Source: Zea mays (taxonomy: Eukaryota; Streptophyta; Magnoliopsida; Poales; Poaceae). Taken from it: a stretch of DNA of 64,000 nt. This document shows, in pieces, positions 25,492 through 36,497 of the stretch; the stretch's first letter is position 1; every line of letters begins with the position of its first letter. The position numbers and the translations under genes were made by a program. The notes beneath the pieces were generated by a model. It ran no database searches and had not been told where the DNA came from. It saw only the letters and a program-made list of their open reading frames with translations. The stretch is from positions 139,423,988 through 139,487,987 of the forward strand of contig NC_050105.1 in assembly GCF_902167145.1 (NCBI RefSeq), written 5' to 3'.

Positions 25492-27062
25492 TGTCGGCGT
25501 TTCGAGACAGGGGGGTCCCTAAGCCGACGAGTGAGTGTGCTGCGTGCCCCAGCCCAGATGGGTCGAGCGCGTGGGCGAGCGCGAAGGGGGGAGAGGCGAG
25601 GTGGCCGGAGCCGAGCGTGAGAGAGGTGGAAGTCCCGCGGCCTTCGTGTTCGTCCCGCGCCCAGGTCGGGTGCGCTTGCAGTAGGGGGGTTACAAGCGTC
25701 CACGCGGGTGAGGGAAGCGAGCGGCCCCAAGAGAGCGCCTGTCCCGTCCTCGGTCCCGCGCGGCCAACCTTCTCTAAGAAGGCCCTGGTCCTCCCTTTTA
25801 TAGTCATAAGGAGAGGATCCAGGTGTACAATGGGGGGTGTAGCAGAGTGCTACGTGTCTAGCGGAGAGAGAGCTAGCGCCCTAGGTACATGCCAATGTGG
25901 CAGCCGGAGAGGTCTTGGCACCTTGCTGGCGTGATGTCGTGGCTGTCGGAGGTGCGACGGAGCCTGGCGGAGGGACAGCTGTTGGAGCGGTCGAATCCTT
26001 GCTGACGTCGCCCTGCTTCCGTAAGAGAGCTGGGGGCCGCCGTCGTCACAGAGCTTGTGGAGCGCCATCATTGCCCATCCGGCGGAGCTGGCCGGATGGG
26101 ACGCCGGTCTTGTTCTCCGTGACCCGAGTCGATTCGGGGTAGGACGATGATGGCGCTCCCTGTTGACGTGGCGGTCTGTGCCCTAGGCAGGGTGACGTGG
26201 GGGCTCCTCCGAAGCCGAGGTTGAGTCTGTCTTCTGTTGCCGAGGCCGAGCCCGAGCCATGGGGTCGGGCGAGGCGGAGGTCGTTCGGCCGAGGCCAGGG
26301 CGGAGTCCGAGCCCTGGGGTCGGGCGAGGCGGAGTTTCGTCGTCTTCCGGGTCTTAGCCCGAGTCCGAGCCCTGGGGTCGGGCGGAGCGGAGTTCGCCGT
26401 CTTCCGGGTCTTAGCCCGAGTCCGAGCCCTGGGGTCGGGCGGAGCGGAGTTCGCCGTCTTCCGGGTCTTAGCCCGAGTCCGAGCCCTGGGGTCGGGCGGA
26501 GCGGAGTTCGCCGTCTTCCGGGTCTTAGCCCGAGTCCGAGCCCTGGGGTCGGGCGGAGCGGAGTTCGCCGTGGCGCCTTTGGCAAGGCCTGACTGCCTGT
26601 CAGACTCACTCTGTCGAATGGCACTGCAGTCGGAGTGGCGCAGGCGGCGCTGTCCTTCTGTCAGACTGGTCAGTGGAGCGGTGGAGTGACGGCGGTCACT
26701 TCGGCTCTGCCGGGGGGGCGCGTGTCAGGATAAAGGTGTCAGGCCACCTTTGCGTTAAATGCTCCTGCAACTTGGTCAGTTGGTGTGGCGATTTAGTCAG
26801 GGTTGCTTCTGAGCGAAGCCAAGGCCTCGGGCGAGCCGGTGATGTGTCCGCCGTAAAAAGGGGGGCCTCGGGCGAGACGGAAGTCTCTCGAGGTCGGCTG
26901 CCCTTGGCCGAGGCTAGGCTCGGGTGAAGCGTGATCGAGTCACTCGTGTGGACTGATCCCTGACTTAATCGTACCCATCAGGCCTTTGCAGCTTTATGCT
27001 GATGGGGGTTACCAGCTGAGAATTAGGCGTCTTGAGGGTACCCCTAATTATGGTCCCCGACA
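25492..27062 (-). repeat. Element E (Huck-like Gypsy) 3' LTR (1,571 bp)
   Basis: On the minus strand it starts TGTCGGGGACCATAATTAGG (27062) and ends CGAAACGCCGACA (25492). It is preceded by target AGACT at 25487-25491, matching AGACT at 52707-52711 beyond the other LTR. A TATA box (TATAAAAGG, minus) lies near 25795-25803. A 57-bp tandem array occupies about 26311-26570. It differs from the right LTR by about seven substitutions seen on reading and by one 57-bp unit. Confidence 0.95.
26311..26570. repeat. 57-bp tandem repeat in left LTR of E
   Basis: Units begin GCCCTGGGGTCGGGCG at 26311 (variant unit), 26370, 26427, 26484 and 26541 (the last partial). The unit is a multiple of three, so it gives spurious repetitive ORFs on both strands. 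Confidence 0.9.
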
Positions 27063-29857
27063 GTAGCCCCCGAGCCTCGAAGGGAGTGTTAGCACTCGCT
27101 TGGAGGCTTTCGTCGCACTTTTTTGCAAGGGGACCAGCCTTTCTCGGTTGCATTTTGTTCCGGTGGGTGCGCGCGAGCGCACCCGCCGGGTGTAGCCCCC
27201 GAGGCCTCGGAGGAGTGGTTACACTCCTTCGAGGTCTTAATACCTCGCGTAATGCTTCGGCTGGTCTGGTCGTTCCCTCATGCGAACTGGCCGTAGCCCG
27301 GGTGCACGGTCGGGGCCCAAGCTCTCGGGCTGGTATGTTGACGCTGTCAACGGTTTGGCCGGAGCCGGTTTTTGCGAGAGCAGCCCCCGAGCCTCTGCAC
27401 AGGGCGAGAGGACGATCAGGGACAGACTCGACTTTTTACATACGCCCCTACGTCGCCTTTCCGCAAGGAGGAGGGGGGAGTGCGCCATGTTACCCTCGAT
27501 GGGCACCGAACATGGTGTCTCCGGTGAGCTGCAAGCGGGTAATCCGAGTGGACGTCCGTGCCCCGTTCGTTGGGGGTCGGCTAGGGGCCCAGAGGCACGC
27601 CCAAAAGTACCTGCGGGTGATTTGCCGGACCCGGTCCCCTGGCGACGGGGTCCGAGGGCTCGATGCCTCCCTCCGATGGGATTCCGTTACAAGATCGTTC
27701 CCGCTGGTCTCGGAAATGTCCTAGGGTACCTCGGGAGCGCAGCCCGAGCCTCGGTTTTGTATCGAACGTACCCCTGGTCATCCCTCGCTCGGTGTCTGAG
27801 GCGACTGTGAACCCTTCGGGGGCCAGCCTTCGAACCCCTGATCAGTAATGGGCGCGGAGCCCGAGTAGCCTGAGGCGGCCATGGAACCCTTCGGGGGGCT
27901 GGCCTTCGAACCCCTGACCAGTAGTGGGTGTCGGGCCCACGCGATCTGAGGCGACTGTTGAACCCTTCGGAGGGCCAGTCTTCGAACCCCTGATCAGTAG
28001 GGGGGCTCGGAGCCCGGTTCCTTCGCGGAGAAGGATCCTTTTCGGGGTATCCCCCTTTCCCGGTCCCTGTTGCAAGAGATAGAGAAAGAGGAAAAAGGAA
28101 AAGGATACGAAATCGAACGACATGGCGTACCTTTTCTGACGCGGTTATTACGGCGAAGGTGAAGCGTCACGCGCTCCTCCCGTCAGAGGCGCCGCCTGTC
28201 CCGCCGCGGAGTTAATGCGATGGGGCGAGTGGTTGGCGGGGCGGCCGTTGCGCGTGCGCGATCCGTTCGAGGAACGGGTCACGGGTGCACCGTCTTCACG
28301 CCGTGGGAGGAGGCTCTCTTGCTGTCCCAGGATGAGACGTGAGCCTGGCTGACGACGTGACTGCTGCGCCCGCCCGCCTGCCACCGCCATTACTGCCGGC
28401 CCACGTTCGGTCGCTTTGACCAATGCGCCAGGCTGGCGCTGCTGGGTCGCCTCGAGTCGCGGCATAGGCTCCGCAACCGAAGAGGCGCGACGGTGGCACA
28501 AGTGGCGGTGCGGTTGCTTGCATGCAGCAACTGGCGCGCCGGTTGCTTGACGCGTGGGCCTGGGCTTCCAAGCTGGCGTGTCAGAAGTCGGAGAAGCGCG
28601 TCCACCTGGCGCGGTTGCATGCCGCCTGCATGGCTGCCCGCCCCTTCCGCCCGTTGGTCTGGGCAAAAGTGGGGGGTCGCTTGTAACCGCTGGACGGTCG
28701 TGCGTACCACGCGCGGCGGTTTGGCTTCTTCTGCCCTGAGCCGGTTTGCATGACATGCGGGACCCAGCCCCTGAGTCGCAGGGGAGGGCCTTGGAGCGTG
28801 TTGGAGAAGACTCAGCCCGCGGCGTCTGGGGGCGCACGTAGGGAGAGTTGCCTTTAAAAGGAGGGAGACTCCTTTCAGAAGGCAACCATGTCTTCTTCCT
28901 CCCCTATGCGTCGTGTCTTTCCATCTTCCAAGCCCCCGGATGGGGGGTATCCGCCGCCTTTCCGCCTCCTCGTTGGAGGAACGCAACCCCATGGGAGTTG
29001 GTACCTCTCAGCCATCGTTCGGCTTCAAGGATTTTCATCACGCAGCCCGGCCGCACCCCTCCACCGGCGGTCACCCGAGATGGCGACCTCCGGCTTGATG
29101 GTGGGGGAAAGCGAGCCGGGCTGCGGCCTCTGCCCCTCCCTCAGCCTCAAGGATTTTCATCACCAAGGCTGGGGAGGGGAGAGTGCTGAGTTGGGGTCGC
29201 CCCCTGCGCGGGCGGTGGCCCGCTCCTTCACTCAGTGATGGGGGGAGGAGCGGGTGTTGCCCGTGGCGCTGGCAGCTGCAGCGTGCCCGGTCTTCAGACG
29301 CGAGTGGCTTCGGAGCCGCTCGCGGCGTCGGCGTCCGCCACGGCAGCTGGAAGAGGTTCTTCCGCCGGCGCGGTAGCCGGGGCCGGCCACGGGCTGACCT
29401 CCAACTTCTCGGCCTTCTGCCCGTCCTTGCCTCACAAGTTTTGGCATGGGCGGGGGCCTCCTGGCAGCGGCATCCACCCTGAGGTCAGCGTTGCCGCTGT
29501 TCGGCCCCCCGGAGCAGAAGTCGTCGTCGTCGCCGCTGCTGGAGCAGGTGACGGTGCGCCGTTCGTCGGCCTTCCGTTGCTCCGCAGGCCTTCCCCCTCG
29601 GAGTGGGGTTGTTCGTACCTGCGGAGGGGGAACCGGAGTTCCGTTTGTAATGGCATCTCGAATGCCGGTGTGTTTGTTCATTGCGGCTGTCGGGGCCTGA
29701 ACATGTATGTAATTTTGGCACGGAGCCGTGTTTTTTCCTCATTTTCGAGCACTAAGTCTCGCCTGTTGATTATCTGAACCGCTTCACCAAGCGTGAGTCG
29801 CCCCGTGTCAAGGTGACGAGTGAGGTATCCGTATCCCGGAGGCGTAGGAATCCCTCG
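27063..29857 (-). mobile_element. Element E 3' internal region (post-pol), distal part
   Basis: GC-rich sequence between the 3' LTR of E and the D insertion. On the minus strand it ends in the polypurine stretch CTCGGGGGCTAC next to the LTR. No sense-strand ORF resembles a retroelement protein. The plus strand carries an antisense ORF at 28888. The inner end (29815-29857) is one copy of a repeat that recurs near 44027 and 44241. CCTCG at 29853-29857 is the target duplication of D. Confidence 0.8.
28888..29238 (+). CDS. Putative antisense ORF in the 3' region of element E (116 aa)
   Basis: It runs opposite to the gag-pol of E. The ATG lies about 27 bases after a symmetric TATA-like box (CCTTTAAAAGG, 28851-28861), on a GC-rich background. 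The predicted protein is Ser/Pro/Gly-rich (starts MSSSSPMRRVFPSSKPPDGG), with no recognised domain, signal peptide or membrane segment. Tat-lineage Gypsy elements are known to carry extra, often antisense, ORFs downstream of pol, and this position fits. A second, overlapping plus-strand frame (29235-29777, 180 codons, Ala/Gly-rich) might be a continuation or chance. GC-rich DNA has long open frames by chance, so the call rests on the promoter-like box and location only. Confidence 0.35.
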   Translation: MSSSSPMRRVFPSSKPPDGGYPPPFRLLVGGTQPHGSWYLSAIVRLQGFSSRSPAAPLHRRSPEMATSGLMVGESEPGCGLCPSLSLKDFHHQGWGGESAELGSPPARAVARSFTQ

Positions 29858-32800
29858 TGTGACACCCCAGTGTCACCTAGGGTTTCTCTTGTAAAAGCCC
29901 AACCAAGAACCATTATTTCATGTAAATCAAAGTAAGCATGAGCATCAAATTAACTTAAGTAATAAAGAATTCACCAAGTATATACTTAAAAGTGTCATGA
30001 TCAAAACAATTGAGTCTTTGAAAAGATAAGAATGTGCAACCCTAATTAAGAACTCTAAGTGAACCCCATGAGCAAAATTCAAAAAGAATAAGCAAAAGGG
30101 AATGAAAAGTTTAAAATTTTGAGTTGAGCCAATTATATAAGTTAAAGTATATTTAATAAGCAACAAGAAAGATTGAGAAAGCTTAGCCAAAATAATTCAA
30201 GAAAACCCCCAAATCAAACTTCTTTTGTTGGGACTCATTGGGAATTCTGAATTTCAGAATTCTGAAATTCAGACCTTGAGCCAAAGATCAGGGATGTTCA
30301 CCTTGATCCCTAACTCGAATCCTGATGGCCCCATTGACAAATTTGTGTCTAACTAACCCCTCTGTCGTGTGCCAGAAGATGGCATTGGGACGCGAGCCCT
30401 AGACACGACAAAACTTGGGATTTGCCTCGGGTTTAGGCAGGGAGACAGACCAGATTTCCTGGCTCCATATCTCTGCAACCATTAGGCAAAATCCTATGAC
30501 CTCCACACAAGAATGGTAGCTTGTAGGGAGGAGAAGAGGTTTCATGCACTGACCAAGGCGAGAGCAGACTCGGATGAGCGACCACACGCGCCAGAGCTTG
30601 GGCAGAACGCACGGGCACACGTGTTCGACCCTGGTCGGCACGCCAGAGCTCGCCCAACCCGCGCGCGCGCTCGCCCCGGCGTCCGGTCAAGTCCGCCGCG
30701 CGCCCACGCCCTCGGCCGTGCCCGCCCGCGCCTATAAAGCCTCCCCGGGCGCACCTCTCTTCGCCCCGCACTCACCCTCACCGGCCAGCCACCGTTCCTT
30801 AGCTCCGGCGAGCGTATTTCCGCCCGCCATTGCCGCCAGAGCTACGGCCGCCGTGGCCAGCCCACTCCAGCCGCCCTCCAGCCCAACCTGTGCTTCGGCT
30901 AGCTCCGCCAGTAGCCCGTGAAGCTCGCCAAGCCCTCGGACCCAACCGGACTTCACCGGAGGCCCGAGATCGACCTCACCGGACTTCGGTCTTCCGCCGC
31001 CGCGCGTGGACCGAGCTATCCAGTGAGTCTCCGCCCAATTCCCTTCGCTCATGTCTTCTCTGGCATCCCGTGGACCTCTCTGACCTATTCAATTGAACTA
31101 CCTCGCCGTGACCAGGCCGGTCTCCTCGCCGCCGACGAGCATCCCCGCCTGCGCGCGTGGACCGACCAACTCCGGCCATCTCCGTTGACGTTCCGCACAC
31201 CGTTGTGATCCCCGCGACCTCCCCTTCATCCTCGACCACTTCACCGGAACAGTCTCGCCGCCGGTAAGCCCCTCCGCCCTTTTCTTCGCCGCGGCTACTG
31301 TTTAAGGTAGAAGAAGGACCTCGGGTTAGGTTTTGTAGAACCCGAGGGGTTTTCTGTAATGTCAGCGACCCATGTGAATAGTAACCTAAGGACTGATTCG
31401 CGAGGAAAACTTAGAAAAACCGCCAGGGACCCCAGTGCAAAGTGGTTTTCCATTTAATCAATTCTGTTATTCTTTTAAAATAACCAGAGAACTTAGAAAA
31501 TCCATAACTTGATGAAATCTTAATGAAAAGCTGTCAAACCAATTTTGCTAGCTCTGGAATATTAGGATCTATCATTTAAAAATAGTGAACCATATGCTTT
31601 CTGTTCTAAATTTTAGAGTTTAAAATTAAAAACAGAAACCCCCTAAACCTTGTTTAATTAAGGAAAATTAGTTTTTCTTCTGTACTGAGCTTAAGAAAAT
31701 TTGTAGATGCTTATACCCTAATTAGACATTGTTTAAAAATAGTAGGATCCCCAGCATTAGAGATTATGATGTAGTTATTCATTTAAAGCCATTTTGTCCA
31801 CAACTTAGAGAAAATCAGAAAAGCATTAGGAATTATTGAACAGTGATTAAGATTATTTTTCCTAGTTTACTTATGTAACAGAGAACCTAGGAAAAATACA
31901 GAGACCATTAATTTGGACCAGTTTTAAATTAAAATGATTTGTTTAGCCTTATATGGACTGAAAATCAATTATTAGAGTTGCAAAACTATAACCAAAGTAG
32001 TTAACAAAAATCCAGTGAACTTATAACCACCAGAGCCCCACTACAAAAATACAAAACACCCCAGCCTAACTTTTTAAGTAGGGAAAATAAATACAGAATG
32101 ATAATAAGGCATTTTTCCAATAAATCATAAGCAACCCCTTTTTATGAGATAATGGGCAACCAAAAATTAGCTAAGTCCATGATGAGATAAACCACCAGAG
32201 AAAAATGCAAACCCATGAAAAAGAAGTGAACCCATACCTTTTGCTAGTAATTTGTGAGAAAGGCCATTTAGCTCAAATAATGCATACCACCCCTTCCCTT
32301 AAGCAAAAAGAAACCAAACTCCAGAATGATTGCTCTTGCACAAATTACTAGCTAAGAAAAATAAGAACTCTGTTGTTTGATGTTTTTCAAGCATAGTGGT
32401 AGTAGAAAGCACCCCTTTGGCTAGAAACCTTAAGAAAACCATAGGAAAAGAATTAAAAAGTATTAATGACTAGAAATTTGTATCAAGTCATGTTATAACG
32501 CCTAAAAGCCAGCAAAAATAAGTTTTAAAGAATTACCCACTGTTAAATAATAGTTGTAGTTCAAAGTACCCCTTCTGCCCTAAAATTTGGTAATATTGTC
32601 CAGAGAAAACCATTTACTTTCTAAACCCCAAATTTTGAGACAGAGAATCATACACCAGTAACAAGCTACTGTAATTGTTGCAGAATTTTTGGAATTTTAT
32701 AAAAGCAACTTGTAGTTCAAACCTACTCCAAAACATTAAAGAGAATAAAAGAAAAGAGAAGAAGGAATAAACCTCATCCCATTAAAACTAACCCAATTTA

Positions 32801-34427
32801 CCAAGTATGCCACTAAAAGGTTTTACATAGGTAAGGTTAACTTGATTAAATTCGAAAAGACCATACATCTTTAAAGTTGTAAATTCTAAAGCACATATCA
32901 TATCATGCATATATCTTACGCATTGCATTCATTAGATTGTAATCTTGCCGACGGAGAGTACGTGCTCATCCCCGAGCGAGGACCTGTCCAAGAGGAGGAC
33001 CAGGAGCAGGCTTCAGAGGCTGCTATTGAGGATCTCCCCGCAGCCCCAGCAATTGAAGGCAAGCCCCGGTTTTATGCATAACCATGTTATTATATGCTAC
33101 TTTACTACACTTAATGCTTGTAGGACTGTAATGTGCACTTAAGTGTAGGAGTTGCTTGAAACCTCTAGTTGCATGAACTTAGGACTCCTTTTTGAGATGA
33201 ATACTAGTATGCTAGGTCGAGTAGCTGCTTGCTAATCAGGATCTCGGTAGAAGTCGAGTGATTTTTCTAGCACTCGCGCGAGGTCAGGAATTGATTGTAT
33301 TCATCTTGATAATGGGATATATATATTGGTCTATGGACTTGGATCCAGGGAGGATGCCTTGTCCATGAGACGGGAAAAAAATGAATTAAGGATTAATGTG
33401 TGGATACCTGAGTCAAGCTTTTGAACGTACTAAGCACATGCCGGGAAAAATGGTAACCGGTAAACCTAGTACCTGATTGAAGCCGGGCGCGGACTTTATC
33501 CCTCATGCGACCTGAGACAGGGTCTCCCATGCTAGCTATGGTGGGTACAAGTGCGGTCACTGCACGGCGGCAGCCGGGGTCAGTGGAGCATTGTATGCCA
33601 AGGCGGTGAGGCCTGGACGCGAACGGGGAATCGATGGGGACGGTTGTCTTGTGTGGGGTCGGAGTACCCTGACTTGACGTGTGTTTAGGTTTACCTTGCA
33701 AGGTTAAAACTCGATTCGAATCGTCTGCTTCTCGCAGCTAATGAGACTGCTTGATTCCTTGTACTGCATCGAGTAAGAAGTGAAATGTGGATTATGAGAC
33801 AACTTGTTGGTTGAACTAATTGATTGTTACCATGTATGCTTAGAAGGAGCAAATCTAGCTAAGTCAATGATGGTAGAATTTGAAAAGCTAAAAGTTGAAT
33901 TTAGAAACAGCTAGTGCTTTTGGCAAACCAAACCCCTCAGCCAAACAGCTGCATAGTCTAGAGGTAGAGCAGTAGACTCCTCACACCGGTTAAGTCTAGC
34001 TGAGTATTAGTATACTCAGCCTTGCTTGTGGCACCATTTTTGCAGGTACCATGCAGGATGTAGTTAATGGTGTGACTTGGCCTACCACCCTGCCACCGGG
34101 TTGGACGGTCGAGTGGGATGTTGCTCCGGCAGGAGAGGAGCATGAGGAGTAGTGGGCTAGGCCTTGCCCATTTCCTCGTTACCGACGACATCGATTATCC
34201 GCTGCACTTTAATTTGTGAACTTTATTTGCTACTCCAAAAACTCCGATTTATGTAATAACTCCGTACTTAATTTGAGGTTTCCTGTTTTATTGTATTTCT
34301 TCTGTGACTCACCTTCGAGTGAGATTGTGGAATTTGATCCTGGTTAAGTGGCTCTATCAGACTAGATCTGAGGGACTGACGGGTTATTCCGATTTAAGTG
34401 TGTTACGGCCCCTGAGGCGTGACTTAG
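29858..34427 (+). repeat. Element D: long solo LTR, first part (Gypsy-type, about 4.6 kb in total)
   Basis: It starts TGTGACA and, after the nested element C, ends TGCCACA at 43462. It is flanked by a perfect CCTCG duplication (29853-29857, 43463-43467). A TATA box (TATAAA, 30733-30738) in a GC-rich promoter followed by a C-rich leader gives plus orientation. From 31300 the sequence is AT-rich and non-coding. A perfect 9-bp-stem, 4-base-loop hairpin lies at 33999-34020, and an acceptor-like TTTTTGCAG at 34037-34045. No PBS, PPT or polyprotein remains, so this is a solo LTR. The great LTR length and TGTGACACC start suggest a Gypsy family with long LTRs; I do not assign one. Confidence 0.85.
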
Positions 34428-35701
34428 TGAGAGCACCTAGAGGGGGGGTGAATAGGTGATCCTGTAAAAAACTTCAAACTTATAGCCACAAAACTTGATT
34501 AGGTGTTAGCACAGTTTATGCCAAGTGGCTAGAGAGGAGTCAAAACACAATAACCACAAGAATCCAATCAAGCACAGAGTGACACAGTGGTTTTATCCCG
34601 TAGTTCGGCCAAGACCAACGCTTGCCTACTCCACGTTGTGGCGTCCCAACGGACGAGGGTTGCAATCAACCCCTCTCAAGCGGTCCAAAGACCCACTTGA
34701 ATACCACGGTGTTTTGTTTTCCTTTCACTATCCCGTTTGCAAGGAATCTCCACAAATTGGAGTCTCTTGCCCTTACAAGTATATGATCACAAATGAAACA
34801 CAGAGTAAGGGAGGGAAGCAACACACACAAATCCACAGCAAAAGCGCACACACACGGCCAAGAATCGAGCTCACAAGACTATCTCAGAGTTCTCACTTAG
34901 AACAGAGCTCGAATCACTTAGAAACACAAACGAATGCGCAGAGACTTAGTGTGGATGATCAAGAATGCTCAAAGGTTGCTTGTGTATCTCCTCCATGCGC
35001 CTAGGGGCTCCTTTTATAGCCCCAAGGCAGCTAGGAGCCGTTGAGAGCAAATCCGGAAGGCCATCTTTGCCTTCTGTCGTCGGGGGCACCGGACAGTCCG
35101 GTGCACACCGGACACTGTCCGGTGCCCGATTTGTTTCCTTAAACGGCGAAGACGACCGTTGCAGACCGTTGGCAGATCTGGCGCTGTTGGCGCACCGGAC
35201 ATGTCCGGTGCACACCGGACAGTCCGGTGCCGTCTTCCGACCGTTGGCTCGGCCACGTGTCCCGCGCGGATTGCGCGGCCGACCGTTGGCCCTGGCCGAC
35301 CGTTGGCTCACCGGACAGTCCGGTGCACACCGGACAGTCCGGTGAATTTTAGCCGTACGCCGCCGGCCAATTTCCCGAGAGCGGCCAGTTCGAGTCGCGC
35401 CAGCCTGGCACACCGGACACTGTCCGGTGCACACCGGACAGTCCGGTGCTCCAGACCGAGCTGGGTCTTGGCAGCATACAGCCAAGTCCCTTCTCCTTTT
35501 CTCTATTCTTCTTCTTTCTGTTTCTAACACTTAGACAGATACATTAGTACTTAAAACCAATGTACTAAGGCTTAGAAACATACCTTTACTTCATGATTTT
35601 CACCTTGTTCATCCATGTACATAAATTCCCAATTAAGCACATGTGTTGGCACTCAATCACCAAAATACATAGAAATGGCCCAAGGGCACATTTCCCTTTC
35701 A
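34428..35701 (-). repeat. Element C 3' LTR
   Basis: On the minus strand it starts TGAAAGGGAAATGTGCCC (35701) and ends CTAGGTGCTCTCA (34428). CACCGGACTGTCCGGTG-type palindromes cluster at 35086-35455. The TATA box (TATAAAA, minus) is at 35012-35018. Open frames in this LTR on both strands arise from the palindromes and are not genes. Confidence 0.95.
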
Positions 35702-36497
35702 ATCTCCCCCTTTTTGGTGATTTATGCCAACACAACATAAAGCAAGTGGAACAAGTGCAAAATCACTTCAAATAAAAACTCAAATTGGTTTTGATTCAAT
35801 TTTGGCATATATGGATCATCCTTTGCCACCACTTGGTTTGTTTTTGCAAATCAAACTCAAATCTCTATCTATAAGTCAAACACACATATTGAAGCATAAA
35901 GAGAGTCATTTCAAAAGAATTTGACCACGGATTTCAAAAACTCCCCCTTTTTCCCATAATCAACACTTCTCCCCACAAGAAGCCAACTTTTGAAAATAGA
36001 GACAATAAGAGACAATAAAAGCTTTTGACAAAACAAAAACTCTATTCTACTATTTTCAAAATCTCTCAAGTGGTAGCTGATCCATTTATCACTTTGGCCT
36101 TTATTTTCTCCCCCTTTGGCATCAAGCACCAAAACGGGATCAATCTTGGCCTTTTAACCCCATTGCCTCACCAAAGTCTTCAATTAAGAGCAAATGGCAA
36201 TAAGATTTCATGAGATGAACTTGGAATTAGTTACCCTCTCATCGGAGTGCAGTGGAAGTCTTTCATGGTCCAAGTCCACCTTTTCCCTTTCAATCCTCCT
36301 TCGAGACTAAATTATCAAACTCAAGCACAAGGTTAGTCTCAAAGGGTCAAGTTGTAACACATCTCCCCCTAAACATGTGCATCACTTTGCAACGGACTTG
36401 TGAGGTCCAGGGAGGGTTTGTACAACTTGAGCACCACAATAAGCAACAAAATGCAGAATGAACCTGATCAAATGCATAAACACATGTATGCTACAAT
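35702..36497 (-). mobile_element. Element C 3' non-coding region with multiple polypurine tracts
   Basis: On the minus strand purine tracts appear opposite CTCCCC blocks near 36364, 36110, 35970, 35942 and finally 35702-35716 next to the LTR. No coding sequence. Same architecture as 12251-13059 and 1-3093. Confidence 0.85.

Noticed and set aside
26311..26570. Regularly spaced repeat resembling a CRISPR array
   Set aside because: Head-to-tail units without spacers, inside a plant LTR.
26046..26689. Repetitive Pro/Arg/Gly-rich open frames on both strands, also at 51633-52333
   Set aside because: Translation of the 57-bp tandem repeat in the E LTR. The unit is divisible by three and GC-rich, so open frames are expected.
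27032..27848. Plus-strand open frames up to 230 codons in the E 3' region
   Set aside because: GC-rich sequence with open frames in several registers, partly overlapping the LTR; no promoter-like signal or domain, unlike the 28888 frame.
33950..34025. tRNA-like words (AGTCTAGAGGTAGAGCAG)
   Set aside because: No acceptor stem or complete cloverleaf; the stretch is part of the D LTR.
34525..35530. Several 60-190 codon open frames on both strands, repeated exactly at 42244-43249
   Set aside because: They are the two LTRs of element C. The frames come from CACCGGACTGTCCGGTG palindromes, which read open in many frames.
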